64,000 bases of DNA from Aequorivita sinensis (GCF_006346335.1 NZ_VDMC01000009.1:1-64000); one strand, 5' to 3'. Counted from the first letter of the stretch, positions 7,151 to 16,189 are shown. Notes: a model not told the origin generated them from the letters alone. Numbers and translations: made by a program.

Positions 7151-8095
7151 TTATTGAAGCCCTCTTCCCATTTTATTAAGATCCCCATTTTCGGTAAACT
7201 CTTTTACCAATTTATCTAAGATACCGTTTACGAAAATGCTACTTTTTGGGGTAGAGTATTCTTTTGAAACTTCTAAGTATTCGTTTATTGTTGCACGAAC
7301 AGGAATTGATGGGAAATATAAAAATTCAGCAATAGCCATTTTTAAGATAATCAAATCTATATCGGCAATTCGATCTTGATCCCAATTTGGAGTTTTTCCT
7401 TCAATTTGAAGATTTAGCTTCTCTTCATTTAAAATTACTTTTCTAAAAAGTTGAAGCGCATACTCACGGTCCTCATCATTTTTGTATGTATCAGGAACTA
7501 AAAGATCAGAAGCATTCTTTTCTGAAATTTTTCCTAACATTTTAACGATGGCAGTATTTACAATTGGAAAGTCGTCTATCCAAGTAAGACGTTTATCTTC
7601 TAAGTAATCGTAAAGCTTGTCGTTAGGAGCAATCACTTCTTTGTAGAACTTCGCAATGAAAGCTTGATCCTCTTTAAGGGTAGTATCTTTTCTATCTAAA
7701 TAAGTTTGATACCAATCTTTTTCGCGTAGTTCTTTAAAAACAATACTTACATATTCGTTGTCTAACGCCCAATAGTTAAGTTTTTTCTTATCAATTATTT
7801 CAGAAAAAACGGCATTGTTGGCTATAATATCTAATACTTTGTTATCTACAAAAGTACGACTAGGATTTTTTTCAGAATCGGTAGCAAGATATTTATTTTG
7901 TGACTTAGCGAGAAAATCTTCTGCCTGATCTTTTACCGCAACTAACAACTCTAACATTAGTAAATACAAATCTTGCATTTGACCAATACTGTGATGAAGA
8001 AACTTTTCTTGTACATCGATGTTCGGGTTTACACTATGATTGTAAGCATAAACAGTCTGCAAAACTTTTACTCGGATATGTCTTCTAGTAAGCAT
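7151..8095 (-). CDS. nusB: Transcription antitermination factor NusB, long form
   Basis: NusB works with NusE (S10) at boxA RNA to keep RNA polymerase processive on rRNA operons. The protein starts MLTRRHIRVKVLQTVYAY, the classic NusB N-terminus, and the C-terminal half holds the all-helical NusB core (LFRKVILNEEKLNLQIEGK, ILKMAIAEFLYFPSIPVRATINEYLEVSKEY, FVNGILDKL). At 314 residues it is about twice the E. coli length, as is usual in Bacteroidota, with an insert of unknown role between the first helix and the core. A 5' leader hairpin follows a TATATTTG box. Confidence 0.95.
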   Translation of the reverse strand: MLTRRHIRVKVLQTVYAYNHSVNPNIDVQEKFLHHSIGQMQDLYLLMLELLVAVKDQAEDFLAKSQNKYLATDSEKNPSRTFVDNKVLDIIANNAVFSEIIDKKKLNYWALDNEYVSIVFKELREKDWYQTYLDRKDTTLKEDQAFIAKFYKEVIAPNDKLYDYLEDKRLTWIDDFPIVNTAIVKMLGKISEKNASDLLVPDTYKNDEDREYALQLFRKVILNEEKLNLQIEGKTPNWDQDRIADIDLIILKMAIAEFLYFPSIPVRATINEYLEVSKEYSTPKSSIFVNGILDKLVKEFTENGDLNKMGRGLQ

Positions 8096-8131
8096 ATTAT
8101 TTTTTAAAAGAACTTGTTTTTAAAATAGCAA

Positions 8132-8152
8132 CGCACAAGAACATCTTGTGCG
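8132..8152 (-). promoter_or_regulatory. Hairpin at the 5' end of the nusB leader
   Basis: CGCACAAGA (8132-8140) and TCTTGTGCG (8144-8152) form a perfect 9-bp stem with a 3-base loop. It lies just downstream of the -7 box, so the mRNA would begin almost at the hairpin. Confidence 0.5.
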
Positions 8153-8155
8153 CTG

Positions 8156-8163
8156 CAAATATA
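8156..8163 (-). promoter_or_regulatory. Predicted -7 box of nusB
   Basis: Minus strand TATATTTG matches TAnnTTTG, about 60 bases upstream of the nusB start. Confidence 0.5.
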
Positions 8164-8199
8164 AGAAATAGTGGTGTTGTAGTACTAAAAAGGTTTGTA

Positions 8200-9297
8200 C
8201 TATTTTTCGTTTTTTCTTGCGTCTATTCTAGCTTGTGCAATATTGAAGGCTGCTTGATGTGTTGTAATTTTATCACTTTCAGCTGTTTTCAAGATCTCAA
8301 GAGTAGTATTGTAAATGTTTTCTGTCTTGCTCATTATCTCCTTACGGCCATAATTCTCAAGTTCAGCATATACATTTATAATCCCTCCAGCGTTAATTAA
8401 AAAGTCTGGAGCATAAACTATACCTCTTTCACGTAACATTTTACCGTGCTTTTGCTCATCGGCAAGTTGGTTGTTAGCTGCACCAGCAATAATCTTTGTG
8501 TTAAACTGGCTAATAGTTTGATCGTTAATTGTAGCACCTAATGCACAAGGAGCATAAATATCCATTTCTTCTGCATATAGATTGCTACCTGTGTAAATGT
8601 TCACATTGTATTTATCGCGAACTTCTTCTAAGCGCTCTTGGTTGATATCTGAAATATAAACTTTAGCACCTTCTTCACTTAAATGCTTAACAAGGTTTTC
8701 ACCAACGTTACCAATTCCTTGAACGTAAACTACTTTCCCATCTAAATTATCTGAACCAAATTTATAGTTAGTTGCAGCTTTCAGTCCCATAAAAACACCG
8801 TAAGCTGTAATTGGAGAAGGGTTTCCTGAACCCCCGTTTGCTTCAGAAACACCAGTTACGTGAGGTGTAACTGTGCGTACTAAATCCATATCAGCCGTTG
8901 TCATTCCTACATCTTCTGCAGTAATATACTTTCCGCTTAATGAATTTACAAACTCACCGAACTTCAACATGTATTCTGGCGTTTTTTGAGTTTTAGCATC
9001 ACCAATTAAAACTGCTTTACCTCCACCAAGATTTAAACCTGTAATTGCACTTTTATAAGTCATACCACGAGAAAGACGCAATACGTCATTCAATGCTTCC
9101 CACTCATTTGCATAGTTCCACATTCTAGTACCACCTAAAGCTGGTCCTAAAACAGTGTTGTGGATACCAATTATTGCTTTCAATCCAGTATCTTTGTCGT
9201 TGCAAAAAACGATTTGCTCGTGATCATCAAAAGACATTTGCCCAAATACAGGGTCTATTTTATGTAGTTCGTTTGTATTGATTACCTCAGTTTTCAT
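8200..9297 (-). CDS. Leucine/phenylalanine/valine dehydrogenase
   Basis: A 365-residue enzyme of the Glu/Leu/Phe/Val dehydrogenase family, which reversibly deaminates an amino acid with NAD+. The catalytic N-terminal domain shows GPALGGTRMW, SRGMTYKSA (Lys82) and GGGKAVLIGD (Lys94). The Rossmann domain has QGIGNVGENLVKHL (residues 193-206). Length and the missing glutamate-specific features favour a branched-chain amino-acid dehydrogenase. Substrate is inferred only. A well-spaced TTTG/TACTTTTG promoter lies upstream, and the gene is divergent from the ABC exporter. Confidence 0.92.
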   Translation of the reverse strand: MKTEVINTNELHKIDPVFGQMSFDDHEQIVFCNDKDTGLKAIIGIHNTVLGPALGGTRMWNYANEWEALNDVLRLSRGMTYKSAITGLNLGGGKAVLIGDAKTQKTPEYMLKFGEFVNSLSGKYITAEDVGMTTADMDLVRTVTPHVTGVSEANGGSGNPSPITAYGVFMGLKAATNYKFGSDNLDGKVVYVQGIGNVGENLVKHLSEEGAKVYISDINQERLEEVRDKYNVNIYTGSNLYAEEMDIYAPCALGATINDQTISQFNTKIIAGAANNQLADEQKHGKMLRERGIVYAPDFLINAGGIINVYAELENYGRKEIMSKTENIYNTTLEILKTAESDKITTHQAAFNIAQARIDARKNEK

Positions 9298-9336
9298 AAC
9301 TATTTTAATTTTTGTTTATCCTTTAAAAAGGCAGTG

Positions 9337-9368
9337 CAAAAGTAACTTTTACTTGTTAATTCCACAAA
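9337..9368 (-). promoter_or_regulatory. Promoter of the leucine dehydrogenase gene
   Basis: On the minus strand TTTG (9365-9368) is followed after 20 bases by TACTTTTG (9337-9344), a full match to the Bacteroidota -33/-7 pattern. The start codon is 39 bases further on. Confidence 0.7.
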
Positions 9369-9418
9369 GCAAAGGGTGTTAATTTAAGAACTTTAAAAAA
9401 ACATTCAATTTATTTCTA

Positions 9419-11176
9419 ATGAAAGAATTAAAATATCTAAACAAATACTTTTTAAAATACAGGTGGCGACTTCTGTTGGGAGTGTTTATTACCATAGTTG
9501 CAACGGTATTTAAACTAGCCGTCCCTATGAAAGTAGGAGATTCTGTAACTGTTGTAAAACAATACTTAAATGGAGAAGTAACCGATTTAGCTTATGTTAA
9601 ACACGAGCTTCTAATTAATATTTTACTTTTACTAGGCGCTGCATTGCTTTCTGCTTTTTTCACATTTATGATGAGACAAACATTTATTGTGGTTTCTAGA
9701 TATGTGGAATACGACTTAAAAAACGAGATTTTTCAACATTACGAAAAACTTTCTTTAGGCTTTTACAAACAAAATCGAACTGGCGATTTAATGAACAGAA
9801 TAAGTGAAGATGTTTCTAAAGTAAGAATGTATGTTGGGCCCGCGCTTATGTATAGCATTACTACAATTACACTTTTTATTGTAGTAATAAGTTATATGTT
9901 TTACACCGCACCTATTCTAACTTGGTATGCTATTGCTCCACTCCCAATTCTATCGATTGCTATTTATAAACTAAGTGTGATTATCAATCAACGCAGTACT
10001 ATAGTTCAACAGTATTTATCGAAACTAACAACTTTTACTCAAGAGAGTTTTAGTGGAATTGCCGTTATTAAAGCCTACGGAACCGAGGAAAGCATTAATG
10101 CTAATTTTGAAGAGTTAGCCGAAGGGAGTAAAGTAAAAAACATAGACCTTGCAAAGGTACAAGCCCTATTTTTTCCCTTAATGATGTTACTTATTGGCGT
10201 AAGTAATATTCTAGTTATTTACATTGGGGGAAGTAGATATATTAACGGTCAAATTACCGAATTTGGAACTATAGTCGAGTTTTTAATTTATGTAAATATG
10301 CTTACCTGGCCTGTAGCAGTTGTAGGCTGGGTGACTTCTATGGTACAAAGAGCTGAAGCTTCACAGGAACGCATAAATGAGTTTCTAAAAACAGAACCTG
10401 CCATTAAAAACCTTGTTACAGAAAGTACACCTATTGATGGAGATATAGAATTCAACAATTTAACTTTCACTTATCCCGATACAGGAATTACGGCCTTAAA
10501 AAATGTATCTTTCTCAGTAAAACCTGGAGAAACTCTTGCAATTGTAGGAAATACAGGATCTGGAAAATCAACCATTCTAGAGTTGATAGGTAGATTATAT
10601 GATGTTGAAGAAGGAATGCTAAAGATTGACCAAACTTCGATCAGAAACCTCAACCTCGATAATTTACGCAACAGCATTGGGTATGTACCACAAGATGCAT
10701 TTTTGTTTAGCGATTCGATAAAAAATAACATTCGTTTTGGTAAGGAAGAAGCAACTGAAGAAGAAGTTGTTAATGCTGCCAAAAACGCTGCGGTTCACAA
10801 AAACATTATTGGATTCAAAAAAGGATATGAAACTATTTTAGGAGAACGTGGGCTTACATTGAGTGGTGGACAAAAGCAAAGAGTTTCTATTGCAAGAGCA
10901 ATTATTAAAGATCCACAAATCTTATTATTTGACGATTGTCTTTCGGCTGTAGATACAGAAACTGAAGAAGAGATTCTTCAAAACCTATTTAAGATTTCTA
11001 AAGATAAAACCACTATCATTGTAAGCCATAGAATTTCTTCAGTTAAAAATGCAAATAAGATTATTGTTTTAGATGAAGGAAAAATTATCCAAAAAGGGTC
11101 CCACGAGGAGTTAGTTAACATCGAGGGTTATTATAAGGAACTGTATTCAAAACAGCTTTTAGAAAAAGAAATGTAA
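9419..11176 (+). CDS. ABC exporter, fused membrane and ATPase domains
   Basis: A 585-residue half-transporter. The N-terminal part has six membrane helices (to about residue 310) and the C-terminal part an ATPase domain: Walker A GNTGSGKST (377-385), Q-loop near GYVPQDAFLF, signature LSGGQKQR (about 481-488), Walker B LLFDDCLSAVD (Asp505, Asp506) and the SHRISS histidine switch. The residue after the Walker B aspartate is Asp rather than the usual Glu. Homologues act as homo- or heterodimers exporting lipids, peptides or drugs; substrate unknown. It is followed by the DUF3276 gene after 66 bases. Confidence 0.93.
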   Translation: MKELKYLNKYFLKYRWRLLLGVFITIVATVFKLAVPMKVGDSVTVVKQYLNGEVTDLAYVKHELLINILLLLGAALLSAFFTFMMRQTFIVVSRYVEYDLKNEIFQHYEKLSLGFYKQNRTGDLMNRISEDVSKVRMYVGPALMYSITTITLFIVVISYMFYTAPILTWYAIAPLPILSIAIYKLSVIINQRSTIVQQYLSKLTTFTQESFSGIAVIKAYGTEESINANFEELAEGSKVKNIDLAKVQALFFPLMMLLIGVSNILVIYIGGSRYINGQITEFGTIVEFLIYVNMLTWPVAVVGWVTSMVQRAEASQERINEFLKTEPAIKNLVTESTPIDGDIEFNNLTFTYPDTGITALKNVSFSVKPGETLAIVGNTGSGKSTILELIGRLYDVEEGMLKIDQTSIRNLNLDNLRNSIGYVPQDAFLFSDSIKNNIRFGKEEATEEEVVNAAKNAAVHKNIIGFKKGYETILGERGLTLSGGQKQRVSIARAIIKDPQILLFDDCLSAVDTETEEEILQNLFKISKDKTTIIVSHRISSVKNANKIIVLDEGKIIQKGSHEELVNIEGYYKELYSKQLLEKEM

Positions 11177-11242
11177 TTTACTTTGGCTGGTTTGGTTTTT
11201 TTTTAGATTTTTGGCGACACCTAGTAAAAAATAATAGAAATT

Positions 11243-11641
11243 ATGAGTGAGCACTATACGATGGAGCAAGAAGAAATTTTTTCAAAAGTAATGCGTGCAG
11301 GAAGACGCACCTACTTTTTTGATGTAAGGTCTACAAAAGCAGGAGATTTTTACCTTACTATTACCGAGAGTAAGAAATTTACAAACGATGACGGGTCTTT
11401 CCACTACAAAAAACACAAAATTTATCTATACAAAGAAGACTTTACTGAGTTTAAAGACACTCTTGAAGAAATGATAAATTACATTATAGATGAGAAAGGC
11501 GAAGAAGTTATAAGCGAACGTCATCAAAAAGATTACAAAAAGGAAACAGACAACACGTCTAATCCTGTTGAAGAAACAGTTGAACAAACTGCTACTACTG
11601 ATACAAGTACTTTTACAGACATCAGTTTCGACGATATTTAG
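11243..11641 (+). CDS. DUF3276 (PUR domain) nucleic-acid-binding protein
   Basis: A 132-residue cytoplasmic protein. Residues 5-85 form the DUF3276 domain, a PUR-alpha-like fold: EIFSKVMRAGRRTYFFDVR, DFYLTITESKK, and KHKIYLYKEDFTEF. Family structures bind single-stranded DNA or RNA. The C-terminal 45 residues are acidic and Thr-rich with low complexity. A strong terminator follows. Confidence 0.88.
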   Translation: MSEHYTMEQEEIFSKVMRAGRRTYFFDVRSTKAGDFYLTITESKKFTNDDGSFHYKKHKIYLYKEDFTEFKDTLEEMINYIIDEKGEEVISERHQKDYKKETDNTSNPVEETVEQTATTDTSTFTDISFDDI

Positions 11642-11662
11642 TAGTTGAAAAACAAAAATGTA

Positions 11663-11697
11663 AAACCGGCACGAATAATTTCGTAGCCGGTTTTTTT
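11663..11697 (+). terminator. Terminator after the DUF3276 gene
   Basis: AAACCGGC (11663-11670) with ACGAA pairs with TTCGT and GCCGGTTT (11686-11693), with one bulged A, followed by a T run. Confidence 0.9.
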
Positions 11698-11782
11698 ATT
11701 TCTTAAAAATCAATGTTTTAAATAGATTTACAACTTAAAATGCATTGAAACACTCAATCCTTTAATTTTATTTCAAAAAGAT

Positions 11783-11790
11783 TATCTTTG
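11783..11790 (+). promoter_or_regulatory. Predicted -7 box of the SulP gene
   Basis: TATCTTTG matches TAnnTTTG and lies 21 bases before the ATG at 11812. It overlaps an in-frame TTG at 11788, which argues against that codon as the start. Confidence 0.6.
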
Positions 11791-11811
11791 CCGCCCTTTA
11801 TAAAAAACATT

Positions 11812-13428
11812 ATGTTCGCAAAAACACTTCAAAACTTCACTCAGAATCCAAAAAACGACATTCTATCAGGACTTACTGTTGCTCTTGCATTGGTTCCAGA
11901 AGCGGTAGCTTTTTCATTTGTAGCTGGTGTAGATCCTTTAGTGGGACTTTATGGTGCTTTTATAATGGGACTTGTAACAGCTCTTTTTGGTGGTCGTCCT
12001 GGTATGATTTCTGGGGCAACCGGCGCTATGGCGGTTGTTATGGTACACCTAATCCAAAAAGGAAATGAGGTTGGACTTACATTAGCCGAACCCGTTCAGA
12101 ACCTTGGACTTCAATGGCTTTTTATAACGCTATTATTTGTAGGAGCTATTCAAATAATGGCTGGTGTTTTTAAGTTAGGGAAATTTGTACGACTTATCCC
12201 CCACCCTGTAATGATGGGATTTGTAAATGGTTTAGCAATTGTAATTTTTCTTTCTCAACTAGGTCTATTTAAAGAAACTCGCGGAACAGTACCTCAATGG
12301 ATTTCCGGTTTGGACCTATGGGTAATGCTAGCGCTAGTTGGATTGACCATGGGTATTATGTTCGGTTTACCGAAAATCACCAAAAAACTTCCAGCTGCTC
12401 TTATTGCAATAATAGTAGTTGCAGCAATTACAATATTCGGAGGTCTAGATGTGAGTACTGTTGGCTCGTTTATTCGCGATGGTGGCGGATCTGGTTTAAA
12501 AGGTTCATTGCCGATGTTCCAAACTCAGATTTTTGGATTTATTGAAACTTTAGACGGACATTGGGGATTGATATTTTCTACTGCTTTTATATTGGCTGCT
12601 GTAGGTTTAATTGAATCGTTAATGACATTGAACCTTATTGATGAAATGACCGAAACTCGTGGTAGTGGAAACCGAGAATGTGTAGCTCAAGGTGGAGCTA
12701 ACATTCTTAACGGTCTTTTCGGTGGAATGGGTGGCTGTGCAATGATTGGGCAATCTATCATTAACGTAAGTTCTGGTGGACGCGGAAGACTTTCCGGAGC
12801 TACAGCTGCAATAGCTTTACTGTGTTTTGTGCTATTTGGTGCTCCTCTTATTGAACAAATCCCTATTGCTGCATTAGTTGGAGTTATGTTTATGGTTGTG
12901 ATTGGAACTTTTGCTTGGAGTAGTTTTAGAATTCTGCATAAAATTCCAGTTTCGGATGCTATAGTGCTTATTACAGTATCAGCGGTAACAGTTTGGCTAG
13001 ATCTTGCAATAGCAGTGTTTATAGGGGTTGTTATGAGCGCCTTAGTTTTTGCTTGGAAAAGTGCTACAAGAATTAGAGCTAGAAAGAGAATTAAAGAAGA
13101 CGGAACCAAAGTTTATGAAATCTGGGGACCTTTGTTCTTCGGGTCGACTACAGCATTTAACAGTAAGTTTGATGTTTCAAGCGATCCAGATTCGGTAGAA
13201 ATTGACTTTATAGAATCTAAAATATCAGATCATTCTGGTGTTGAAGCTGTTCGTAATATTGCCAATAAATACCTTGATAACGGAAAGCAAATTAAACTAA
13301 CGCACCTTAGTCCAGATTGTAAAGCGTTACTACTTAAGTGGAACCCAGAATTCGAAACAATTATAAAAAGTTCTGTTGAGGATCCGCGCTATTATGTAGT
13401 TACCGATACCTTAGATGCCGAAGCTTAA
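11812..13428 (+). CDS. SulP family anion transporter
   Basis: A 538-residue inner-membrane protein of the SulP/SLC26 family, which moves sulfate, bicarbonate or other anions. The conserved motif GLYGAFIMGLVTALFGGRPGMISGATGA is near the N-terminus (quoted segments: FGGRPGMISGATGA), followed by about a dozen hydrophobic helices, a GQGGANILNGLFGG-like segment (AQGGANILNGLFGGMGG), and a cytoplasmic STAS domain over the last 110 residues. I chose the ATG at 11812 because the upstream TTG lies in the promoter box. The gene converges with the DUF6265-like gene with only 7 bases between stops. Which anion is carried is not evident. Confidence 0.92.
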   Translation: MFAKTLQNFTQNPKNDILSGLTVALALVPEAVAFSFVAGVDPLVGLYGAFIMGLVTALFGGRPGMISGATGAMAVVMVHLIQKGNEVGLTLAEPVQNLGLQWLFITLLFVGAIQIMAGVFKLGKFVRLIPHPVMMGFVNGLAIVIFLSQLGLFKETRGTVPQWISGLDLWVMLALVGLTMGIMFGLPKITKKLPAALIAIIVVAAITIFGGLDVSTVGSFIRDGGGSGLKGSLPMFQTQIFGFIETLDGHWGLIFSTAFILAAVGLIESLMTLNLIDEMTETRGSGNRECVAQGGANILNGLFGGMGGCAMIGQSIINVSSGGRGRLSGATAAIALLCFVLFGAPLIEQIPIAALVGVMFMVVIGTFAWSSFRILHKIPVSDAIVLITVSAVTVWLDLAIAVFIGVVMSALVFAWKSATRIRARKRIKEDGTKVYEIWGPLFFGSTTAFNSKFDVSSDPDSVEIDFIESKISDHSGVEAVRNIANKYLDNGKQIKLTHLSPDCKALLLKWNPEFETIIKSSVEDPRYYVVTDTLDAEA

Positions 13429-13435
13429 TTAGGTT

Positions 13436-13942
13436 TTATTTTCTGGTGAAGTAAAAATCTGTTTTAGTTGGCTCACCCTCTATCTCTACTTCAATCCAAG
13501 TGTGTAAAGAGTCTTTGGCAGGGTTGGTATAGGTTACCTTTTCAGGGAAGTCTATATTTTGATTATCGAAAACAAATTTGCCTTCTTCTGATGAAATAAG
13601 TGTTAAGGTGTAAGGTTTAGGATTTTTTTCATCAACTTTTAGAAAGGATAAAAACAATTTGTTTTCTTTCTCCTCTAAGGCCATTGTTAGTGCTTGTTCA
13701 GGTTTACCATTAACCTCAACAAAGCTAAAGCCTGTATATGTACTATCATTTTCTTTAGACCATGATTCTTGGGAATATTCACCCTCAGTCTCGTTTGTCC
13801 AAGTTCCTATCAACCAATTTAGTTGATTTATTTTATCGTAATTTTTTACAACAACCTCTTTTTGTATCTGTTCTGCCTGAGTATTGTTTTTACATGAAAT
13901 AATTAATACAGAAAGGAATATTAGAAATAAGTACTTCTTCAT
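13436..13942 (-). CDS. Lipoprotein, DUF6265-like
   Basis: A 168-residue lipoprotein: signal MKKYLFLIFLSVLIISC with the lipidated Cys17. The body has NQLNWLIGTWTNETEGEYSQ, SWSKENDSTYTGFSF and VTYTNPAKDS, a pattern like DUF6265 proteins, which form a lipocalin-like beta barrel. The family name is from memory and is tentative. No enzyme motif is visible. Upstream of it on the same strand are the CsaA-like gene and its partner, 33 bases away. Confidence 0.65.
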   Translation of the reverse strand: MKKYLFLIFLSVLIISCKNNTQAEQIQKEVVVKNYDKINQLNWLIGTWTNETEGEYSQESWSKENDSTYTGFSFVEVNGKPEQALTMALEEKENKLFLSFLKVDEKNPKPYTLTLISSEEGKFVFDNQNIDFPEKVTYTNPAKDSLHTWIEVEIEGEPTKTDFYFTRK

Positions 13943-13975
13943 TTGTTGGTTTGTTATTTAGCCGTGGCATAAAAT

Positions 13976-14314
13976 TTATAAAATTCGCAATCCGTTTTCA
14001 ACAGGTTTATCTGTTCGCAATAAGGTGACATTTTTGCCATCTACAGCTCCCAAAACCAGACATTCACTCATAAAATTTGCAATTTGTTTCTTTGGAAAAT
14101 TTACAACTGCCACTACTTGTTTCCCAATTAATTCATCTTTATGATAGCGTTTTGTTATTTGAGCTGAAGTTTTTCTTTGTCCTATTTCTTCTCCAAAATC
14201 TATTATAAGCTGATATGAAGGGTTTCTCGCTTCAGGAAAATCATTGGCTTCTAAAATAGTTCCAACCCGCATTTCCACCTTTTCGAAATCGGTCCAAGTA
14301 AGATTATTCGTCAT
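13976..14314 (-). CDS. CsaA-like tRNA-binding protein
   Basis: A 112-residue OB-fold protein like CsaA and the C-terminal domain of MetG. Visible hallmarks are FEKVEMRVGTILEANDFPEAR at the start (FEKVEMRVGTILEA), PSYQLIIDFGEE, GKQVVAVVNFPKKQIANF and SECLVLGA. Such proteins bind tRNA or act as a chaperone-like factor. The start codon overlaps the end of the upstream gene by 11 bases, which suggests translational coupling. Confidence 0.9.
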   Translation of the reverse strand: MTNNLTWTDFEKVEMRVGTILEANDFPEARNPSYQLIIDFGEEIGQRKTSAQITKRYHKDELIGKQVVAVVNFPKKQIANFMSECLVLGAVDGKNVTLLRTDKPVENGLRIL

Positions 14315-14615
14315 GGGTAATTCTAAGTTTTTGAATCATTTCTGAAGAAACCACACTTTGGTCGGCACCATAAGCATCTACAAGAAGGCCTTTAATCCCT
14401 CCTTTGGTTTCAATTAAATAAAGAATAGTATTATCTCCCGGGTCGGTCATACCTTCAAAACGGTAATATTTTACAACATCCAGCTCCCCAGCTTTCCACT
14501 TCTTTTTAAGGTTTTTAGATTCTATTCCTTCCTCTACAAGATTAAAGTCTTCAGTATAACCTTCCTTTTGTAAATCTTGAATAGCTACAGATAGTGATGA
14601 ATATGATTTTTTCAT
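14304..14615 (-). CDS. Conserved small protein often labelled PRPP synthetase in Bacteroidota
   Basis: A 103-residue protein: MKKSYSSLSVAIQDLQKEGY, then TEDFNLVEEGIE, YYRFEGMTDPGDNTILY, and GIKGLLVDAYGADQS. Close relatives in this group carry the label phosphoribosylpyrophosphate synthetase, but I see no PRPP-binding loop or other PRPP synthetase motif and it is far too short, so the label is probably wrong. It is an uncharacterised protein overlapping the tRNA-binding protein gene by 11 bases. Confidence 0.75.
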   Translation of the reverse strand: MKKSYSSLSVAIQDLQKEGYTEDFNLVEEGIESKNLKKKWKAGELDVVKYYRFEGMTDPGDNTILYLIETKGGIKGLLVDAYGADQSVVSSEMIQKLRITHDE

Positions 14616-14792
14616 AATATTTTGATTTAATCTTTAAAGTTAACTGAGAAATTAAACATCGGCAAAGAATTATAAATTCTTTAATAAAATTATTACGCAG
14701 ATTGTAAGTTTTAGCCCTCTGTCCTTAGTTAATTAACCCCTTAAAAATTGTATATTTAGACCTGAACACAATACATTTATTTTAAAAACAAT

Positions 14793-15350
14793 ATGGCAGA
14801 CACTGAATCAAATATGCTACCCCTTGGCACCAAAGCCCCAGACTTTGTACTTACAGATGCAATAACAAACAAACTTGTTGCGCTAAAAGACATTCGTGGT
14901 GAAAAGGGTACTGTAGTTATGTTTATTTGTAACCACTGCCCTTTCGTAAGACACGTAAATGAAGAATTAGTTCGCATTTGCAACGATTACAGGGTGATTG
15001 GTTTTGGTTTTGTTGCAATCAACAGCAACGACATCATTAAGTATCCAGCAGATTCCCCTGCGGAAATGTGGCGAACTGCCCAGAAAGAAAGCTATCCTTT
15101 CCCATATTTATTTGATGAAACTCAAGAAATAGCAAGAGCTTATGATGCAGCTTGCACGCCAGATTTTTATCTTTTTGATGATGAACTTAAACTGGTTTAC
15201 CGCGGACAATTAAACAACAGCCGACCTGGTAATAGAATTCCTGTAAATGGCCGTGATTTACGCGAAGCTATGGATAACATCCTTAATAATAATCCGCAGC
15301 GAAAGGATCAAAAACCAAGTATTGGATGCAATATCAAGTGGAAAAAATAA
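14793..15350 (+). CDS. Thioredoxin-fold (AhpC/TSA-type redoxin) protein
   Basis: A 185-residue cytoplasmic protein. TKAPDFVLTD (13-22) is the typical redoxin entry, and FICNHCPFVRHVNEEL carries a CxxC (Cys46, Cys49), which suggests thiol-disulfide or peroxide chemistry. The cis-proline loop is CTPDFYLFDDE. A third cysteine pair is absent. It belongs to the thioredoxin family proteins that are common near SDR or lipid genes. The SDR gene follows after 22 bases and is likely cotranscribed. A weak TATATTTA box precedes it. Confidence 0.88.
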   Translation: MADTESNMLPLGTKAPDFVLTDAITNKLVALKDIRGEKGTVVMFICNHCPFVRHVNEELVRICNDYRVIGFGFVAINSNDIIKYPADSPAEMWRTAQKESYPFPYLFDETQEIARAYDAACTPDFYLFDDELKLVYRGQLNNSRPGNRIPVNGRDLREAMDNILNNNPQRKDQKPSIGCNIKWKK

Positions 15351-15372
15351 ATTCCAACAATCAAATTAATCT

Positions 15373-16176
15373 ATGAGTCAATTATATAATAAAACCGTTT
15401 TAATCACAGGCGGAGGGTCTGGTATTGGAAAGATAATGGTTCGATTAATGCTTGAGCGTAAAGCAAAAGTTATTATTTGGGATATTAGTCAGGAAAATAT
15501 CAACCACACGTTAACTGAGTTTTCCAATAACAAAAATCTTTTTGGATTTAAAATAGATGTTTCTAATCCTGAAGAAATTAAAGAAACAGCTAATCGAGTA
15601 AAGCAAGAAATAGGAATTGTTGACGTACTAATCAACAACGCTGGAATTGTTGTAGGGAAATATTTCGACGAACACACAAATACAGACATTGCTAAAACTA
15701 TGGAGATTAATGCCATTGGACCGATGTATGTTACTAAGGAATTTCTTGATGGCATGTTAAATCAAAATTCAGGGCATATTTGCAATATCGCGTCTTCCGG
15801 AGGACTAATTTCCAATCCAAAAATGTCGGTTTATGCCTCTAGCAAATGGGCAATGATTGGATGGTCTGATAGTCTTCGATTAGAAATGATGCAAAAAAAT
15901 AAAGCCATTAAGGTTACTACCATCATGCCTTATTACATCAATACAGGGATGTTTGATGGTGTTCAATCTAAGATTCCAATTCTCGAACCTGAAGCAGCGG
16001 CGCTTACTATTATAAAAGCAATTGAGAAAGATAAAAAGATGGTAACTATTCCGGGGTACATATACCGCTTCACACGATTAGGACAAGCATTACTTTCTAT
16101 TAATGCTTTCGATTGGTTTGCTGGCAAGGTGCTCGGTATATACAAAACAATGGAACATTTCGTTGGAAGGAAATAA
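15373..16176 (+). CDS. Short-chain dehydrogenase/reductase
   Basis: A 267-residue NAD(P)-dependent oxidoreductase of the SDR family. Cofactor motif TGGGSGIG is at residues 12-19, NNAG at 88-91, catalytic Ser141/142, and YASSK with Tyr154 and Lys158. The C-terminus (FTRLGQALLSINAFDWFAG) is hydrophobic, as in SDRs related to retinol or 3-oxoacyl reductases that sit at membranes. The substrate is unknown. It shares a transcription direction and short gap with the redoxin gene. Confidence 0.93.
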   Translation: MSQLYNKTVLITGGGSGIGKIMVRLMLERKAKVIIWDISQENINHTLTEFSNNKNLFGFKIDVSNPEEIKETANRVKQEIGIVDVLINNAGIVVGKYFDEHTNTDIAKTMEINAIGPMYVTKEFLDGMLNQNSGHICNIASSGGLISNPKMSVYASSKWAMIGWSDSLRLEMMQKNKAIKVTTIMPYYINTGMFDGVQSKIPILEPEAAALTIIKAIEKDKKMVTIPGYIYRFTRLGQALLSINAFDWFAGKVLGIYKTMEHFVGRK

Positions 16177-16189
16177 TAGTACTAAAAAA

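Noticed and set aside
11788-11811. TTG start for the SulP gene
   Set aside because: The TTG is inside the -7 box; the ATG at 11812 fits better.
12687-13109. 140-codon ORF opposite the SulP gene
   Set aside because: Shadow frame of a firmly identified transporter; composition is low-complexity Ile/Thr/Pro.
14304-14615. Phosphoribosylpyrophosphate synthetase
   Set aside because: Only 103 residues and no PRPP-binding motif; the label seems to be inherited.
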